Part shown: positions 24,987 through 35,810 of the stretch, one piece after another
Layout of the letters: the number at the start of each line of letters is the position of its first letter
How positions within the stretch are numbered: position 1 is the first letter of the stretch
Source: Okibacterium fritillariae
GTDB taxonomy: Bacteria > Actinomycetota > Actinomycetes > Actinomycetales > Microbacteriaceae
Direction: 5' to 3'
NCBI RefSeq assembly: GCF_900167575.1
Contig: NZ_FUZP01000001.1
Span: 1,302,001 to 1,366,000 of the forward strand
DNA: 64,000 nt
The notes under the pieces: generated by a model
Database searches by the model: none
Told to the model about the DNA's origin: nothing
Seen by the model: the letters and a program-made list of their open reading frames with translations, nothing else
Made by a program: the position numbers and the translations under genes

Positions 24987-25292
24987 ATGGGCACGAATCG
25001 TCGCTACGCGCATCACTACGACAAGCTCATGGAGCGCCGGCTGTCCGAGATCCTCATCCGGCCCAAGCCCGTGAGCCTGAGCGACGCCGAGCTCGACGTC
25101 GAACACGATCCCGTGCGCCGGCCCGGGCAGCCGATCCCCGTGCGCGCGTGGACGCGCTACCCCGAGACCTCCGCGCGCATCGAGGGCCGGGCCATCGAGT
25201 GGACGAGCCGCGCCGTGCACATCGAGTGGACCGACTCGGATGGCGTGGTGCAGCGCGCCTGGGTCTGGTCGTCGGCCGTCGACCGCCTCTGA
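24987..25292 (+). CDS. Small conserved-looking protein, probably SOS-induced
   Basis: A 101-residue basic protein without a recognised domain. The N-terminus RRYAHHYDKLMERRLSEI is strongly charged, followed by a short linker (PVRRPGQPIPVRAWTRYPE) and a Trp-rich C-terminal half (IEWTSRAVHIEWTDSDGVVQRAWVWSSAV) that looks like a small beta barrel. TATTCT ends six bases before the ATG, suggesting a leaderless transcript, and an SOS box overlaps that promoter. I infer DNA-damage induction. A role in DNA repair or translesion synthesis is possible but cannot be read from the sequence. Confidence 0.75.
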   Translation: MGTNRRYAHHYDKLMERRLSEILIRPKPVSLSDAELDVEHDPVRRPGQPIPVRAWTRYPETSARIEGRAIEWTSRAVHIEWTDSDGVVQRAWVWSSAVDRL

Positions 25293-25300
25293 CGATATCG

Positions 25301-26227
25301 TCAGGCGAAGAGTGCGCCCCGCAGTGCGGCCGCCTGGGCACGCCAGAACTCGCGCGACACCGGCTTGCGGGCAAAGAGCGCGTCGAAGCCGTGGAATGCC
25401 CCCTCGACGAGCGTGATCTCGCACGGCACACCGGCCGCCGCCAGCCGTTCGGCGTAGCGCAGGTCTTCATCGTGGAACAGGTCGAGCGTGCCGACACCGA
25501 TCCAAGCCGGCGGCAAGCCCGAGACATCTTCACGCCGCGCGGGGGCGGCATACGGCGACACATCGGCCGACCCGGGTTCTTGGCCCAGATAGGACGTCCA
25601 GCCGAACCGGTTGCTCCCGGGCGTCCAGACCCGAACGTTCTTCGTGTCCATATCGGTCCGCAGCACCGTGCGGTCGTCGATCATGGGGTAGACGAGCAGC
25701 TGAAAAGCGGGCCGGATGTCGCCCCGGTCGTGGGCATACAGCGCGAGCCCGGCCGCCACACCGCCGCCGGCGCTCGCCCCACCGATAGCGATCCGGGACG
25801 CGTCGATGCCCCGCTCGGTCGCCTCCTCGACCAGCCAGGAGAGGGCGGCGTACGCATCCTCGACGGCGGCCGGCGCCGGGTGGGCGGGCGCGAGCCTGTA
25901 GTTCACGCTTGCCACCGTGATGCCGAGCGTGCGCGCGAAGGCGATGTTCGAGGCCTCGTCCTGCAGGTGATCCCCGAACACCATCCCGCCGCCGTGGATC
26001 CAGAGCAGGGCCGGGGCCACACCGTTCAGGATGCGCGGGCGGTAGAGCCGCACGTCCACCGGGGGAGCACCGTTCGCGCCCGGCACCTGCACGTCGTCGA
26101 TGAGCATGTCCTCGGGGATCTCTCGCTCGCGTCGCCCACCCCGTTGCGCCAGTGTCGCCAGCCGGGGCCCGACCGACACCGGCGGGATGAAGCGGCCGAT
26201 CGCGAGATCGGGATGGAAGACGGTCAT
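25301..26227 (-). CDS. HSL-family alpha/beta hydrolase (esterase)
   Basis: A 308-residue esterase of the hormone-sensitive-lipase family. It has the oxyanion-hole motif HGGG (LLWIHGGGMVFGD), the nucleophile elbow GGASAGGG, the catalytic Asp in GTLDLFHDEDLRYA and the His in GAFHGFDALF. No signal peptide is seen. The physiological ester is unknown. Its stop lies eight bases from that of the convergent small SOS gene and it is followed on the same strand by the response-regulator gene, with 33 bp between them. Confidence 0.9.
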   Translation of the reverse strand: MTVFHPDLAIGRFIPPVSVGPRLATLAQRGGRREREIPEDMLIDDVQVPGANGAPPVDVRLYRPRILNGVAPALLWIHGGGMVFGDHLQDEASNIAFARTLGITVASVNYRLAPAHPAPAAVEDAYAALSWLVEEATERGIDASRIAIGGASAGGGVAAGLALYAHDRGDIRPAFQLLVYPMIDDRTVLRTDMDTKNVRVWTPGSNRFGWTSYLGQEPGSADVSPYAAPARREDVSGLPPAWIGVGTLDLFHDEDLRYAERLAAAGVPCEITLVEGAFHGFDALFARKPVSREFWRAQAAALRGALFA

Positions 26228-26260
26228 GCGGGCTCCTTCAGCATCGATTCTCGAAGTACA

Positions 26261-26977
26261 TCACGAACGGGCTGTCGAGACCCAGCGAAACTCCACCTCC
26301 GGGCGGCCGGGGGTCCCATAGCGCGCGCCGCGTTCGACGACGCCCGAATCTGCGAGGTGCTCCACGTATCGGCGGGCGGTCACCCGCGAGAGGTTCAACT
26401 GGGCCGCGATCTCCGAGGCCGAAAGGCCCTCCGAGGTGCGCAGCAGCGCGATCACGCGGTCGAGCGTCCCACCGGCCAGGCCCGTCGGCAACGTCTCGCG
26501 GCCGGGCGTCCGCAGGCTCGCGATGCCGCGGTCGATATCGCGCTGCGTCGTCGCGCCCGACGCCTCGTCGAAGCTGTGCCGAAACGCCAGATAGCCCTGC
26601 ATCTTGTCGGCGAAGGCCCGAAAGGTGAAGGGTTTGATCAGATATTGCACGACCCCCAGCGAGACGGCCTGCCGCACGGTCTTTACGTCGCGCACGGCCG
26701 TGATGGCGATGACGTCGATCTCGAGCCCGGCGGCGCGGATGCGGCGGCACACGTCGAGCCCGTGCAGATCGGGCATGGTGAAGTCGAGCAGAACCAGATC
26801 GATGGATGCCGTGACGTGCGGGCTCTCAGCGGCGCTGTCGCGCAGCATCCGGATGGCCTCGGTGCCGCTCGTCGCCACCCCCGCCAGCTCGAACCCGTCG
26901 AGGCGGCGCACGTATTCGGCGTGCGCCTCGGCCGTGAGAGCCTCATCGTCGACGACGAGAACGCGAACGTCGGTCAT
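26261..26977 (-). CDS. CitB/DcuR-like response regulator
   Basis: A 238-residue two-component regulator. The receiver domain has acidic residues DDE near residues 10-12, the phospho-acceptor Asp in VLLDFTMPDLHG and the Lys in YLIKPF. The C-terminal domain has a helix-turn-helix (SASEIAAQLNLSRVTARRYVEHLADSG) of the CitB/DctR type. The start at 26977 overlaps the kinase stop by four bases, so the pair is co-translated. Family partners control uptake of citrate or C4-dicarboxylates, which fits the divergent DctA-type symporter at 29029. Confidence 0.92.
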   Translation of the reverse strand: MTDVRVLVVDDEALTAEAHAEYVRRLDGFELAGVATSGTEAIRMLRDSAAESPHVTASIDLVLLDFTMPDLHGLDVCRRIRAAGLEIDVIAITAVRDVKTVRQAVSLGVVQYLIKPFTFRAFADKMQGYLAFRHSFDEASGATTQRDIDRGIASLRTPGRETLPTGLAGGTLDRVIALLRTSEGLSASEIAAQLNLSRVTARRYVEHLADSGVVERGARYGTPGRPEVEFRWVSTARS

Positions 26978-28848
26978 GATTCCCTCCCCGTCTGCGCCGC
27001 GGAAACGGCGAGCGGCAACCGAACCTCGAAGGTCAGGCGATCGCCGTCGTCTTCCGGCAGAACCGCGATCGACCCGCCCGACCGCACGACGGCCTGCCGC
27101 ACGAGCGCCAACCCGATCCCGCGCCCGAACCCCTTCTCGTCCTCCTTCGACGTCGTACCGCGTTCGAAGATCTGCGCCGTGTCGAGACCGGCGGCAGCCA
27201 ACGGGCGCCCGCGCCCGCTGTCCGAAACGCGCAGCACTCCATCGGCCGCCAGCTCGATCCGCACCCACGGCTTCTCGGGTCGGCACTGCTCCGTTGCCGT
27301 TGCCGTTGCCGTTGCCGTTTCCATGGTTGTGGGTGTCGATATCGATGTCGATGTCGTGGCCGCTGCAGATCCCGCGGCTGCCACGACCGACGCGGCCGCC
27401 GCATCCATGGCGTTGTCGATCAGATTGCCCACGATCGTCACCAGGTCATCGGGCGGCACGGCCACATCACCCGCGCCCTCCTCCCACTCGACCACGAGCC
27501 GGATGCCGCGCTCCGACGCCTGAGCGGCCTTCCCGAGCAGCAGTGCCTGCAGCACGGGGTTGGTGTCGCCCGCGATGAGGTCGTCGGCGAGCGCTTGCCC
27601 GCGGTCGAGCTGTTCGGCCGCGAAGTCGATGGCCTCGGCCGTGCGACCGAGCTCGAGCAGCGACACGACGGTGTGCAGGCGGTTCGAGTGTTCGTGCGTC
27701 TGCGAGCGCAACGCGTCGGTGAGGGTGCGGGCGGTCTCGAGTTCGCCCGCCAAACGCCGCAGGTCGGTGTGGTCGCGCAGCGTCGTCACGGTTCCGAGCG
27801 GTCGGCGCGCCGAGCGCGACCCGCCCGCGCTGTCCCAGGCGACCTCCTGGTTCACCACGAGCACGCGGTCGCGCGTCACGACGACCCGGTCGACGACCAC
27901 CTCACCGGATCGCAGGATGGCGTCCAACTCGGCGGGCAGGTCGAGCGCACCGAGGAGTACGGCATCCGTGTCGCGGGGGCCCGCGCCCGAACGGCTCTCG
28001 TGCGGCAATCCGAGCAGTTCGGCGGCCTCGTCGTTGAACAACACGAGCCGTTTGGCCGGGTCGACCAAGAGCAGCCCCTCGTGCAGCGCGTGCAGCACGC
28101 CTTCGTAGTAGCCGAACATCCGCGCCATCTCTTCGGGCCCGCGCCCGCGCGTCACCCGGCGCAGATACCGCGACAGCAGCCAGGACGCCGCGGCGCCCGC
28201 CACGATCGTCAGCGCGGCAGCGCCCAGCACGATGGGCAGGCGCGATTGCAGGGCATCCGCCACCGACGCCACCGTGACGCCGGCCGACACGAGCCCCACG
28301 ATTTGAGGAGACGTCACGGTCGCCCCATCCGACCCGCCGGTTTCGCTCGGGCCGGCCGGCAGCTCGGCATAGACGGGCGCCACCGACCGCACCGACGGCC
28401 CAAGCGTTCCGGCATACGTCTCCGAGAAGGTGCGCCCCTCGAGCGCGGGCCCGATCGTGCCGATGAAGGGGCGCCCGATCTCGCCGCGGTCCGGGTGCGT
28501 GTAGCGCGTGCGGTCGGGCGCCATGATGGTGATGAAATCGGTCGACGTGTCGCGCATGAGCTTCTCGGCATAAGGCTGCAGGGTCGCACTCGCAGACGCG
28601 GCCGCCGCAGCAGAAGCCGCAGCGGGCCCGGCCGCCGTCGATGCCTCGGCCAACGCATCCTGCACGAACGGGTTGTCGGCGATGGATGCCGCGACCGCCC
28701 GGGTGTGCGCGGCTGCATCCGCCTCGGCATCCGACCGCGCGTCGAGCCACAGCCACACCGACACGACGGCCGACACGAGCACCACGAACACGAGCTGCAG
28801 CGCGAACAGCCGCGCCGAAATGCTCCAGCGTCGAATCAGGGATGTCAT
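26974..28848 (-). CDS. CitA/DcuS-like sensor histidine kinase with ATPase-domain insert
   Basis: A 624-residue membrane kinase. Transmembrane helix 1 (LFALQLVFVVLVSAVVSVWLWL) and helix 2 (LPIVLGAAALTIVAGAAASWLL) flank an extracytoplasmic PAS-type sensor, which itself contains an Ala-rich stretch. A cytoplasmic PAS domain and the H-box HEHSNRLHTVVSLLELG follow, then the HATPase domain. Between the N-box (NLIDNAMDAAA) and the downstream catalytic strand lies an odd Ser/Thr/Ala insert of about 35 residues encoded by simple repeats. The start at 28848 precedes helix 1 directly. It likely senses di- or tricarboxylates and phosphorylates the downstream regulator. Confidence 0.9.
   Translation of the reverse strand: MTSLIRRWSISARLFALQLVFVVLVSAVVSVWLWLDARSDAEADAAAHTRAVAASIADNPFVQDALAEASTAAGPAAASAAAAASASATLQPYAEKLMRDTSTDFITIMAPDRTRYTHPDRGEIGRPFIGTIGPALEGRTFSETYAGTLGPSVRSVAPVYAELPAGPSETGGSDGATVTSPQIVGLVSAGVTVASVADALQSRLPIVLGAAALTIVAGAAASWLLSRYLRRVTRGRGPEEMARMFGYYEGVLHALHEGLLLVDPAKRLVLFNDEAAELLGLPHESRSGAGPRDTDAVLLGALDLPAELDAILRSGEVVVDRVVVTRDRVLVVNQEVAWDSAGGSRSARRPLGTVTTLRDHTDLRRLAGELETARTLTDALRSQTHEHSNRLHTVVSLLELGRTAEAIDFAAEQLDRGQALADDLIAGDTNPVLQALLLGKAAQASERGIRLVVEWEEGAGDVAVPPDDLVTIVGNLIDNAMDAAAASVVAAAGSAAATTSTSISTPTTMETATATATATEQCRPEKPWVRIELAADGVLRVSDSGRGRPLAAAGLDTAQIFERGTTSKEDEKGFGRGIGLALVRQAVVRSGGSIAVLPEDDGDRLTFEVRLPLAVSAAQTGRES
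27293..27358 (-). repeat. Hexanucleotide repeats inside the kinase ATPase domain
   Basis: On the + strand four copies of GTTGCC run from 27293 to 27316, then a GTTTCC variant, then TCGATA/TCGATG-type units at 27335-27358. On the coding strand they give alternating Ala-Thr and Ser/Thr-Ile/Asp-type residues. All periods are six, so the reading frame is kept whatever the copy number. Confidence 0.85.
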
Positions 28849-29028
28849 GGCTGCTCTCACTCCGTCGGAAAAGTCTGCTCGCTTCACGATAGAGCGCCCG
28901 CCCCCGACCCGCCCGCCCCGCGGCGAGAACAATATGAACACAACGTCGGAGACCGCTCGGAGCCGCCGCACACTGGGGACCAACGTGATCGCCGTCTACG
29001 AAGAAGTGACGGCGGAGGAGGAACTCTC

Positions 29029-30459
29029 ATGGCAACGACGCATCGCATCCCCCCGCTCGGCCGCGGCCAGAAGCCGCGCAAACGGCTTGACCGCTCGCAC
29101 TACCTCTACATCTTCGTGATCGTGGCCGTCGCCGCGGGCATCACGGTCGGCCTCACGGCCCCGGATTTCGCCGTGGGCCTGAAACCCATCGGCGACGGCT
29201 TCGTGGCGCTGATCAAGATGATGATCGCGCCCATCATCTTCTGCACCATCGTGCTCGGTGTCGGTTCCATCGCCAAGGCGGCGACGGTCGGCAAGGTGGG
29301 CGGGCTGGCGCTCGGCTACTTCATCATCATGTCGACGTTCGCGCTCGGCATCGGCATGGTCGTCGGCAACCTGATCCACCCGGGCGACACGCTCAACATC
29401 CAGGGCGCCAGCTACGACACCTCCGAGCTCAAATCCGAGTCGACCACCGACTTCATCCTCGGGGTCATCCCCACCACGCTCATCTCGTCGTTCACGTCGG
29501 GCAACATCCTGCAGGTGCTCTTCGTCGCGCTGCTCGTCGGGTTCGCGCTGCAGAAGATGGGCTCGAAGGGTGCCCCGATCCTCGACGCGATCCGGCAGAT
29601 CCAAGCGCTCGTGTTCCGGGTGCTCGCGATGATCATGTGGGTGGCTCCCGTCGGCGCCTTCGGTGCGATCGCGGCGGTCGTCGGGGCGACGGGCGTCCAG
29701 GCGCTCATCGGTCTCGGCACGCTCATGATCGCGTTCTACATCACGTGCATCCTCTTCATCGTGATCATCCTCGGCGGCATCCTGATGCTCGTCACGCGCG
29801 TCAACATCTTCCGCCTCATGAAATACCTGGGCCGCGAATACCTGCTGATCGTGTCGACGTCGTCGAGCGAGGTGGCGCTGCCGCGGCTGATCGCCAAGAT
29901 GGAGCACGTGGGCGTGTCGAAGCCCGTCGTCGGCATCACGGTGCCGACCGGCTACTCGTTCAACCTCGACGGCACGGCCATCTACCTCACCATGGCGTCG
30001 CTGTTCATCGCCAACGCCATGGGAACGCCGCTGTCCCTCGGCGAGCAGATCTCGCTGCTGCTCTTCATGATGATCGCGTCGAAGGGGGCGGCGGGGGTCA
30101 CGGGTGCCGGTCTCGCCACGCTGGCGGGCGGTCTGCAGGCGCACCGGCCTGACCTCGTGGATGGTGTGGGCGTCATCGTCGGCATCGACCGCTTCATGTC
30201 CGAGGCCCGCGCCCTGACCAACTTCACGGGAAACGCGGTCGCGACGATGCTGGTCGGCACGTGGACGCACCAGGTCGACCGCGACCAGGTGCGCGAGGTG
30301 CTGGCCGGCCGCCGCCCCTTCGACGAGAACAGCATGAGCGTGGACGACCACGGCGACCCGGGGGAGCGCGCCTCGATCGATCGTGTCGATTCCGACGGTG
30401 CGGATGCTGCCACCCCCGCGTCCGCCAGCGCCCGTGTCCCCGCCGCAGGGAAGGCCTAA
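29029..30459 (+). CDS. DctA-type dicarboxylate:cation symporter
   Basis: A 476-residue secondary transporter of the DAACS family. Signature segments are SSSEVALPRLIAKME, the GYSFNLDGTAIYLTMASLFIA motif and a C-terminal TNFTGNAVATM region, with eight or so hydrophobic segments between residues 20 and 430. It probably takes up C4-dicarboxylates such as succinate, fumarate or malate with H+ or Na+. The start at ATG 29029 follows GGAGGAGGA. It is divergent from a CitAB-like two-component pair, its likely regulator. The C-terminal 40 residues are Asp/Ser/Ala-rich and non-conserved. Confidence 0.92.
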   Translation: MATTHRIPPLGRGQKPRKRLDRSHYLYIFVIVAVAAGITVGLTAPDFAVGLKPIGDGFVALIKMMIAPIIFCTIVLGVGSIAKAATVGKVGGLALGYFIIMSTFALGIGMVVGNLIHPGDTLNIQGASYDTSELKSESTTDFILGVIPTTLISSFTSGNILQVLFVALLVGFALQKMGSKGAPILDAIRQIQALVFRVLAMIMWVAPVGAFGAIAAVVGATGVQALIGLGTLMIAFYITCILFIVIILGGILMLVTRVNIFRLMKYLGREYLLIVSTSSSEVALPRLIAKMEHVGVSKPVVGITVPTGYSFNLDGTAIYLTMASLFIANAMGTPLSLGEQISLLLFMMIASKGAAGVTGAGLATLAGGLQAHRPDLVDGVGVIVGIDRFMSEARALTNFTGNAVATMLVGTWTHQVDRDQVREVLAGRRPFDENSMSVDDHGDPGERASIDRVDSDGADAATPASASARVPAAGKA

Positions 30460-30492
30460 CTTTCACGTTGTGAAAGATTGCACACTGTGCAA
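30460..30492 (+). promoter_or_regulatory. Two palindromes before the TetR-MFS pair
   Basis: CTTTCACGTTGTGAAAG (30460-30476, seven-bp arms) and TTGCACACTGTGCAA (30478-30492, seven-bp arms) lie back to back between the symporter stop and the TetR start at 30504. Both contain a CAC..GTG core. They are the probable TetR operators. Confidence 0.8.
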
Positions 30493-30503
30493 AAATCGGA
30501 TAC

Positions 30504-32848
<2,345 letters not shown>

Positions 32849-32876
32849 GTCGCTTCACCCGCAACACCCCTGACAC

Positions 32877-32912
32877 GGCGAGGGTCGGATGCCTCAGCAT
32901 CCGACCCTCGCC
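32877..32912. terminator. Bidirectional terminator, 16-bp perfect stem
   Basis: The arms GGCGAGGGTCGGATGC (32877-32892) and GCATCCGACCCTCGCC (32897-32912) pair perfectly around CTCA. It lies between the convergent MFS and MBL-hydrolase genes. Confidence 0.85.
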
Positions 32913-32931
32913 GTCGTCGTTCTCTCGCCCG

Positions 32932-33570
32932 CTACAGGTCGAGGCTCTCGTTGGGCTGCACCGCAAAGTATTCGCCGCCGCCCTGCTCGGTCGCCCACTT
33001 GAGGCGGTCGTTGCCCATATCCTTGCCGGCCTTCGACAGCACCATCTCGTGCACGGGGAACGTGCGCTTCGGCTTCACGGCGAGCACGTAGTCGATGGCC
33101 TCGCCGATCTTCAACCACGGCGCGCCGACGGGCGCGGCCAACAGGTCCACCTCGATGCCCTCGGGCGCGTCGAGCGCGTCGCCGCCGTAGAACAGCGTGT
33201 CGTTGACGAGCACGCCCACGTTGTCGATCACGGGGATGCTCGAGTGGATGACGGCGTGCTTGCCGCCGAAGAACCGCAACCGGAACGGTCCGACCTCGAC
33301 GGCGTCGCCGGCCTGCACCACGTTGATGGGCAGATCGGGGGCCGCCTGCGCGAGGCCCGCCGGTCCGAAGATCTGCACGTCGGGGTTCTTCGACACGATG
33401 CGCTCGATCTGCTCGGGCGTCCAGTGGTCGGGGTGCTCGTGCGTGATCACGATGGCCAAGGTGTTGGCCACCTCGGTCAGGGGAGTGGTGAACATGCCGG
33501 GGTCGACGAAGAGCTTCTTGTTGGTGTCTTCGAGCAGTAGTCCGGCGTGTTCCAGCTTGGTCAGTCTCAT
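32932..33570 (-). CDS. MBL-fold metallohydrolase (UlaG-like)
   Basis: A 212-residue metallo-beta-lactamase-fold protein of the UlaG-like group. It opens with TKLEHAGLLLE, and the metal motif is THEHPDHW (HxHxDH) with a further histidine in FFGGKHAVIHSS and an Asp in LFYGGDALDAP. It lacks a signal peptide, so the target is intracellular, and the substrate is unknown. It is monocistronic and convergent with the MFS gene. Family members act on lactones, phosphodiesters or nucleotides, so only the fold is assigned. Confidence 0.88.
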   Translation of the reverse strand: MRLTKLEHAGLLLEDTNKKLFVDPGMFTTPLTEVANTLAIVITHEHPDHWTPEQIERIVSKNPDVQIFGPAGLAQAAPDLPINVVQAGDAVEVGPFRLRFFGGKHAVIHSSIPVIDNVGVLVNDTLFYGGDALDAPEGIEVDLLAAPVGAPWLKIGEAIDYVLAVKPKRTFPVHEMVLSKAGKDMGNDRLKWATEQGGGEYFAVQPNESLDL

Positions 33571-33678
33571 GCTTCGAGCTAACCCCTCCGCGCGGCCGTG
33601 AGCAAGCCTCGCCGACGCCTCCTCGCTCGATTTGCCCGGTGCCTCGAATCCGTGTCATAATCGTCAAGTTGCAAAAAC

Positions 33679-33751
33679 GGCCCCATCGTTTAGCGGCCTA
33701 GGACGTCGCCCTCTCACGGCGGTAACGCGGGTTCAAATCCCGCTGGGGTCA
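33679..33751 (+). tRNA. tRNA-Glu (CTC anticodon)
   Basis: A 73-nt cloverleaf. The acceptor stem GGCCCCA/TGGGGTC (33679-33685 with 33744-33750) has one G-T pair. The anticodon stem TCGCC/GGCGG holds the loop CTCTCAC at 33711-33717 with anticodon CTC at 33713-33715, and the T arm has GGGTTCAAATCCC. The discriminator is A at 33751; no CCA is encoded. Confidence 0.95.
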
Positions 33752-33782
33752 CGAGTGAATTTGATTCACGAAACGCAGCATC

Positions 33783-33821
33783 AAAATCCCCCTCTTCGAG
33801 AAATCGAGGAGGGGGATTTTT
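33783..33821 (+). terminator. Intrinsic terminator after tRNA-Glu
   Basis: AAAATCCCCCTC and GAGGGGGATTTTT form a perfect stem around a smaller CGAG/TCGAG hairpin and end in five T. Between here and 34020 lie about 200 bp of leader for the next operon. I see AAAGAGGT near 34002 as ribosome-binding site but no other feature. Confidence 0.92.
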
Positions 33822-34020
33822 CGTGCCCAAATTCGGGCAGATCCCAGGTTTCCGGCCATTGTTCGGCAGGTTACGGTCATGTTATTTCCGCGCGCCGAGC
33901 CCCGGAATGACAAACGTGGGAGCGCGATCTGTGTAAGCATGATCCCCAACCACAGCAAAGCGGCCGCGGTTGAACTGTGCCCGTGCCGCGCCTTGCCACC
34001 CCAGAAAGAGGTAGACGGAT

Positions 34021-35649
34021 ATGACATCCGCTTCACGCACCGGTCGCCGAATCGCAGCCGCCACAGCAGGCGTCGCGATTGCAGCGCTCACCCTCTCCGG
34101 CTGTGCCGGAGGATCCAGCAACAACTCGTCCGGCGGCTCCAAGTCGCTCACGATCGGCACCACCGACAAGGTCACCTCGCTCGACCCGGCCGGGTCCTAC
34201 GACAACGGTTCGTTCGCCGTGCAGAACCAGGTGTTCCCGTTCCTCATGAACACCCCGTCGAACAGCCCCGACGTCGAACCCGACATCGCCGAGTCGGCCG
34301 AGTTCACCACCCCGACCGAATACACCGTGAAGCTCAAAGAGGGCCTCAAGTTCGCCAACGGCAACGAGCTCACCGCATCCGATGTGAAGTTCTCGTTCGA
34401 CCGCCAGCTGAAGATCGCCGACGAGAACGGCCCGTCCTCGCTGCTCTACAACCTCGACAAGACCGAGGCGCCCGACGACCTCACCGTCGTGTTCACGCTG
34501 AAGAGCGAGAACGACCAGGTCTTCCCGCAGATCCTCTCGAGCCCCGCCGGCCCGATCGTCGACGAGGATGTCTTCTCGGCCGACGCTCTCACGCCCGACC
34601 AGGACATCGTGAAGGGTGAGGCGTTCGCCGGTCAGTACACGATCGCGAGCTATGACTTCAACAACCTGATCTCCTACAAGGCCAACCCCGACTACAAGGG
34701 TCTGCTCGAGAAGGCCAAGACCGAGACGGTCAACGTCAAGTACTACGCCGAGTCCTCCAACCTCAAGCTCGAGGTGCAGGAAGGCAACATCGACCTGGCC
34801 TACCGCAGCCTGTCGGCCACCGACGTCGACGACCTCAGCAAGAACAAGAACGTCAAGGTGCACACCGGCCCCGGCGGCGAGACCCGCTACATCGTCTTCA
34901 ACTTCGACACGCAGCCGTTCGGTGGCACCACCGACGACGCCGACCCGGCCAAGGCTCTCGCCGTGCGCCAGGCCGTCGCCGACCTGGTCGACCGCGACGA
35001 ACTCGCCGACGAGGTCTACAAGGGCACCTACACGCCGCTCTACTCCTTCGTTCCGGACGGCCTCACGGGTGCCACCACGGTTCTGAAGGACCTGTACGGC
35101 GACGGTGCGGGCAAGCCCGACCTCGACAAGGCCAAGAAGGTCCTGGCCGACGCCGGCATCACCGAGCCCGTCGAGCTCAACCTGCAGTACTCGAACGACC
35201 ACTACGGTCCGTCCTCGGGCGACGAGTACGCGCTCATCAAGTCGCAGCTCGAAGAGTCCGGCCTGTTCAAGGTCAACCTGCAGACCACCGAGTGGGTGCA
35301 GTACTCGAAGGACCGCACGGCCGACGTCTACCCGCTCTACCAGCTGGGTTGGTTCCCGGACTACTCCGACGCCGACAACTACCTGACGCCGTTCTTCCTC
35401 ACCGAGAACTTCCTCGCCAACCACTACAGCAACACCGAGGTCAACGACATGATCCTCAAGCAGGCCTCCACGCCTGATGCTGCCGAGCGCACGAAGCTCA
35501 TCGAGGACATCCAGGCCGCCGTGGCCGCCGACCTGTCCACCCTGCCGCTGTTGCAGGGCGCCCAGGTCGCCGTGTCGGGCACCGACGTCGACGGCGTCAC
35601 GCTCGACGCGTCGTTCAAGTTCCGTTACGCCCCGCTCAGCAAGGGCTAA
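34021..35649 (+). CDS. Peptide ABC transporter substrate-binding lipoprotein (second system)
   Basis: A 542-residue family 5 solute-binding protein. The signal peptide MTSASRTGRRIAAATAGVAIAALTLSGC ends at Cys28 in the lipobox LSGC, followed by a Gly/Ser linker. The family segments VEPDIAESAEF and YTVKLKEGLKFANGNELTASDV are present. It heads an operon with two permeases and a fused double ATPase, and is separated from the first permease by a 161-bp gap. No peptidase or metabolic gene is linked, so the ligand is open: di- or oligopeptide, or nickel/opine-like compounds. Confidence 0.92.
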   Translation: MTSASRTGRRIAAATAGVAIAALTLSGCAGGSSNNSSGGSKSLTIGTTDKVTSLDPAGSYDNGSFAVQNQVFPFLMNTPSNSPDVEPDIAESAEFTTPTEYTVKLKEGLKFANGNELTASDVKFSFDRQLKIADENGPSSLLYNLDKTEAPDDLTVVFTLKSENDQVFPQILSSPAGPIVDEDVFSADALTPDQDIVKGEAFAGQYTIASYDFNNLISYKANPDYKGLLEKAKTETVNVKYYAESSNLKLEVQEGNIDLAYRSLSATDVDDLSKNKNVKVHTGPGGETRYIVFNFDTQPFGGTTDDADPAKALAVRQAVADLVDRDELADEVYKGTYTPLYSFVPDGLTGATTVLKDLYGDGAGKPDLDKAKKVLADAGITEPVELNLQYSNDHYGPSSGDEYALIKSQLEESGLFKVNLQTTEWVQYSKDRTADVYPLYQLGWFPDYSDADNYLTPFFLTENFLANHYSNTEVNDMILKQASTPDAAERTKLIEDIQAAVAADLSTLPLLQGAQVAVSGTDVDGVTLDASFKFRYAPLSKG

Positions 35650-35810
35650 CACCCCTTGATGGCCGCCTCCCTTCAGGGGAGCGGCCGACGGGCCAGCCGG
35701 TCAGCCGGGGTCGATCGTTCACGCGGTCGGCCCCGGCTCCGGTCGGCCCGGGCACGTTTCACCGCCTCACCGTTTCACCGTTCCGCCGCTCCACCCGCTC
35801 ACACCGTTGA

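Noticed and set aside
27595-29028. N-terminal 478 codons preceding the symporter in one open frame
   Set aside because: They are antisense to the sensor kinase. The transporter begins at ATG 29029 with a strong ribosome-binding site.
28996-30351. 451-codon minus-strand open frame opposite the DctA-type gene
   Set aside because: Asp/His/Arg-rich translation typical of an antisense GC shadow; the plus-strand transporter motifs are clear.
33822-34020. A -35/-10 pair for the second peptide ABC operon
   Set aside because: ATGACA and TAAGCA-like hexamers exist but the spacing is poor; not supportable by eye.
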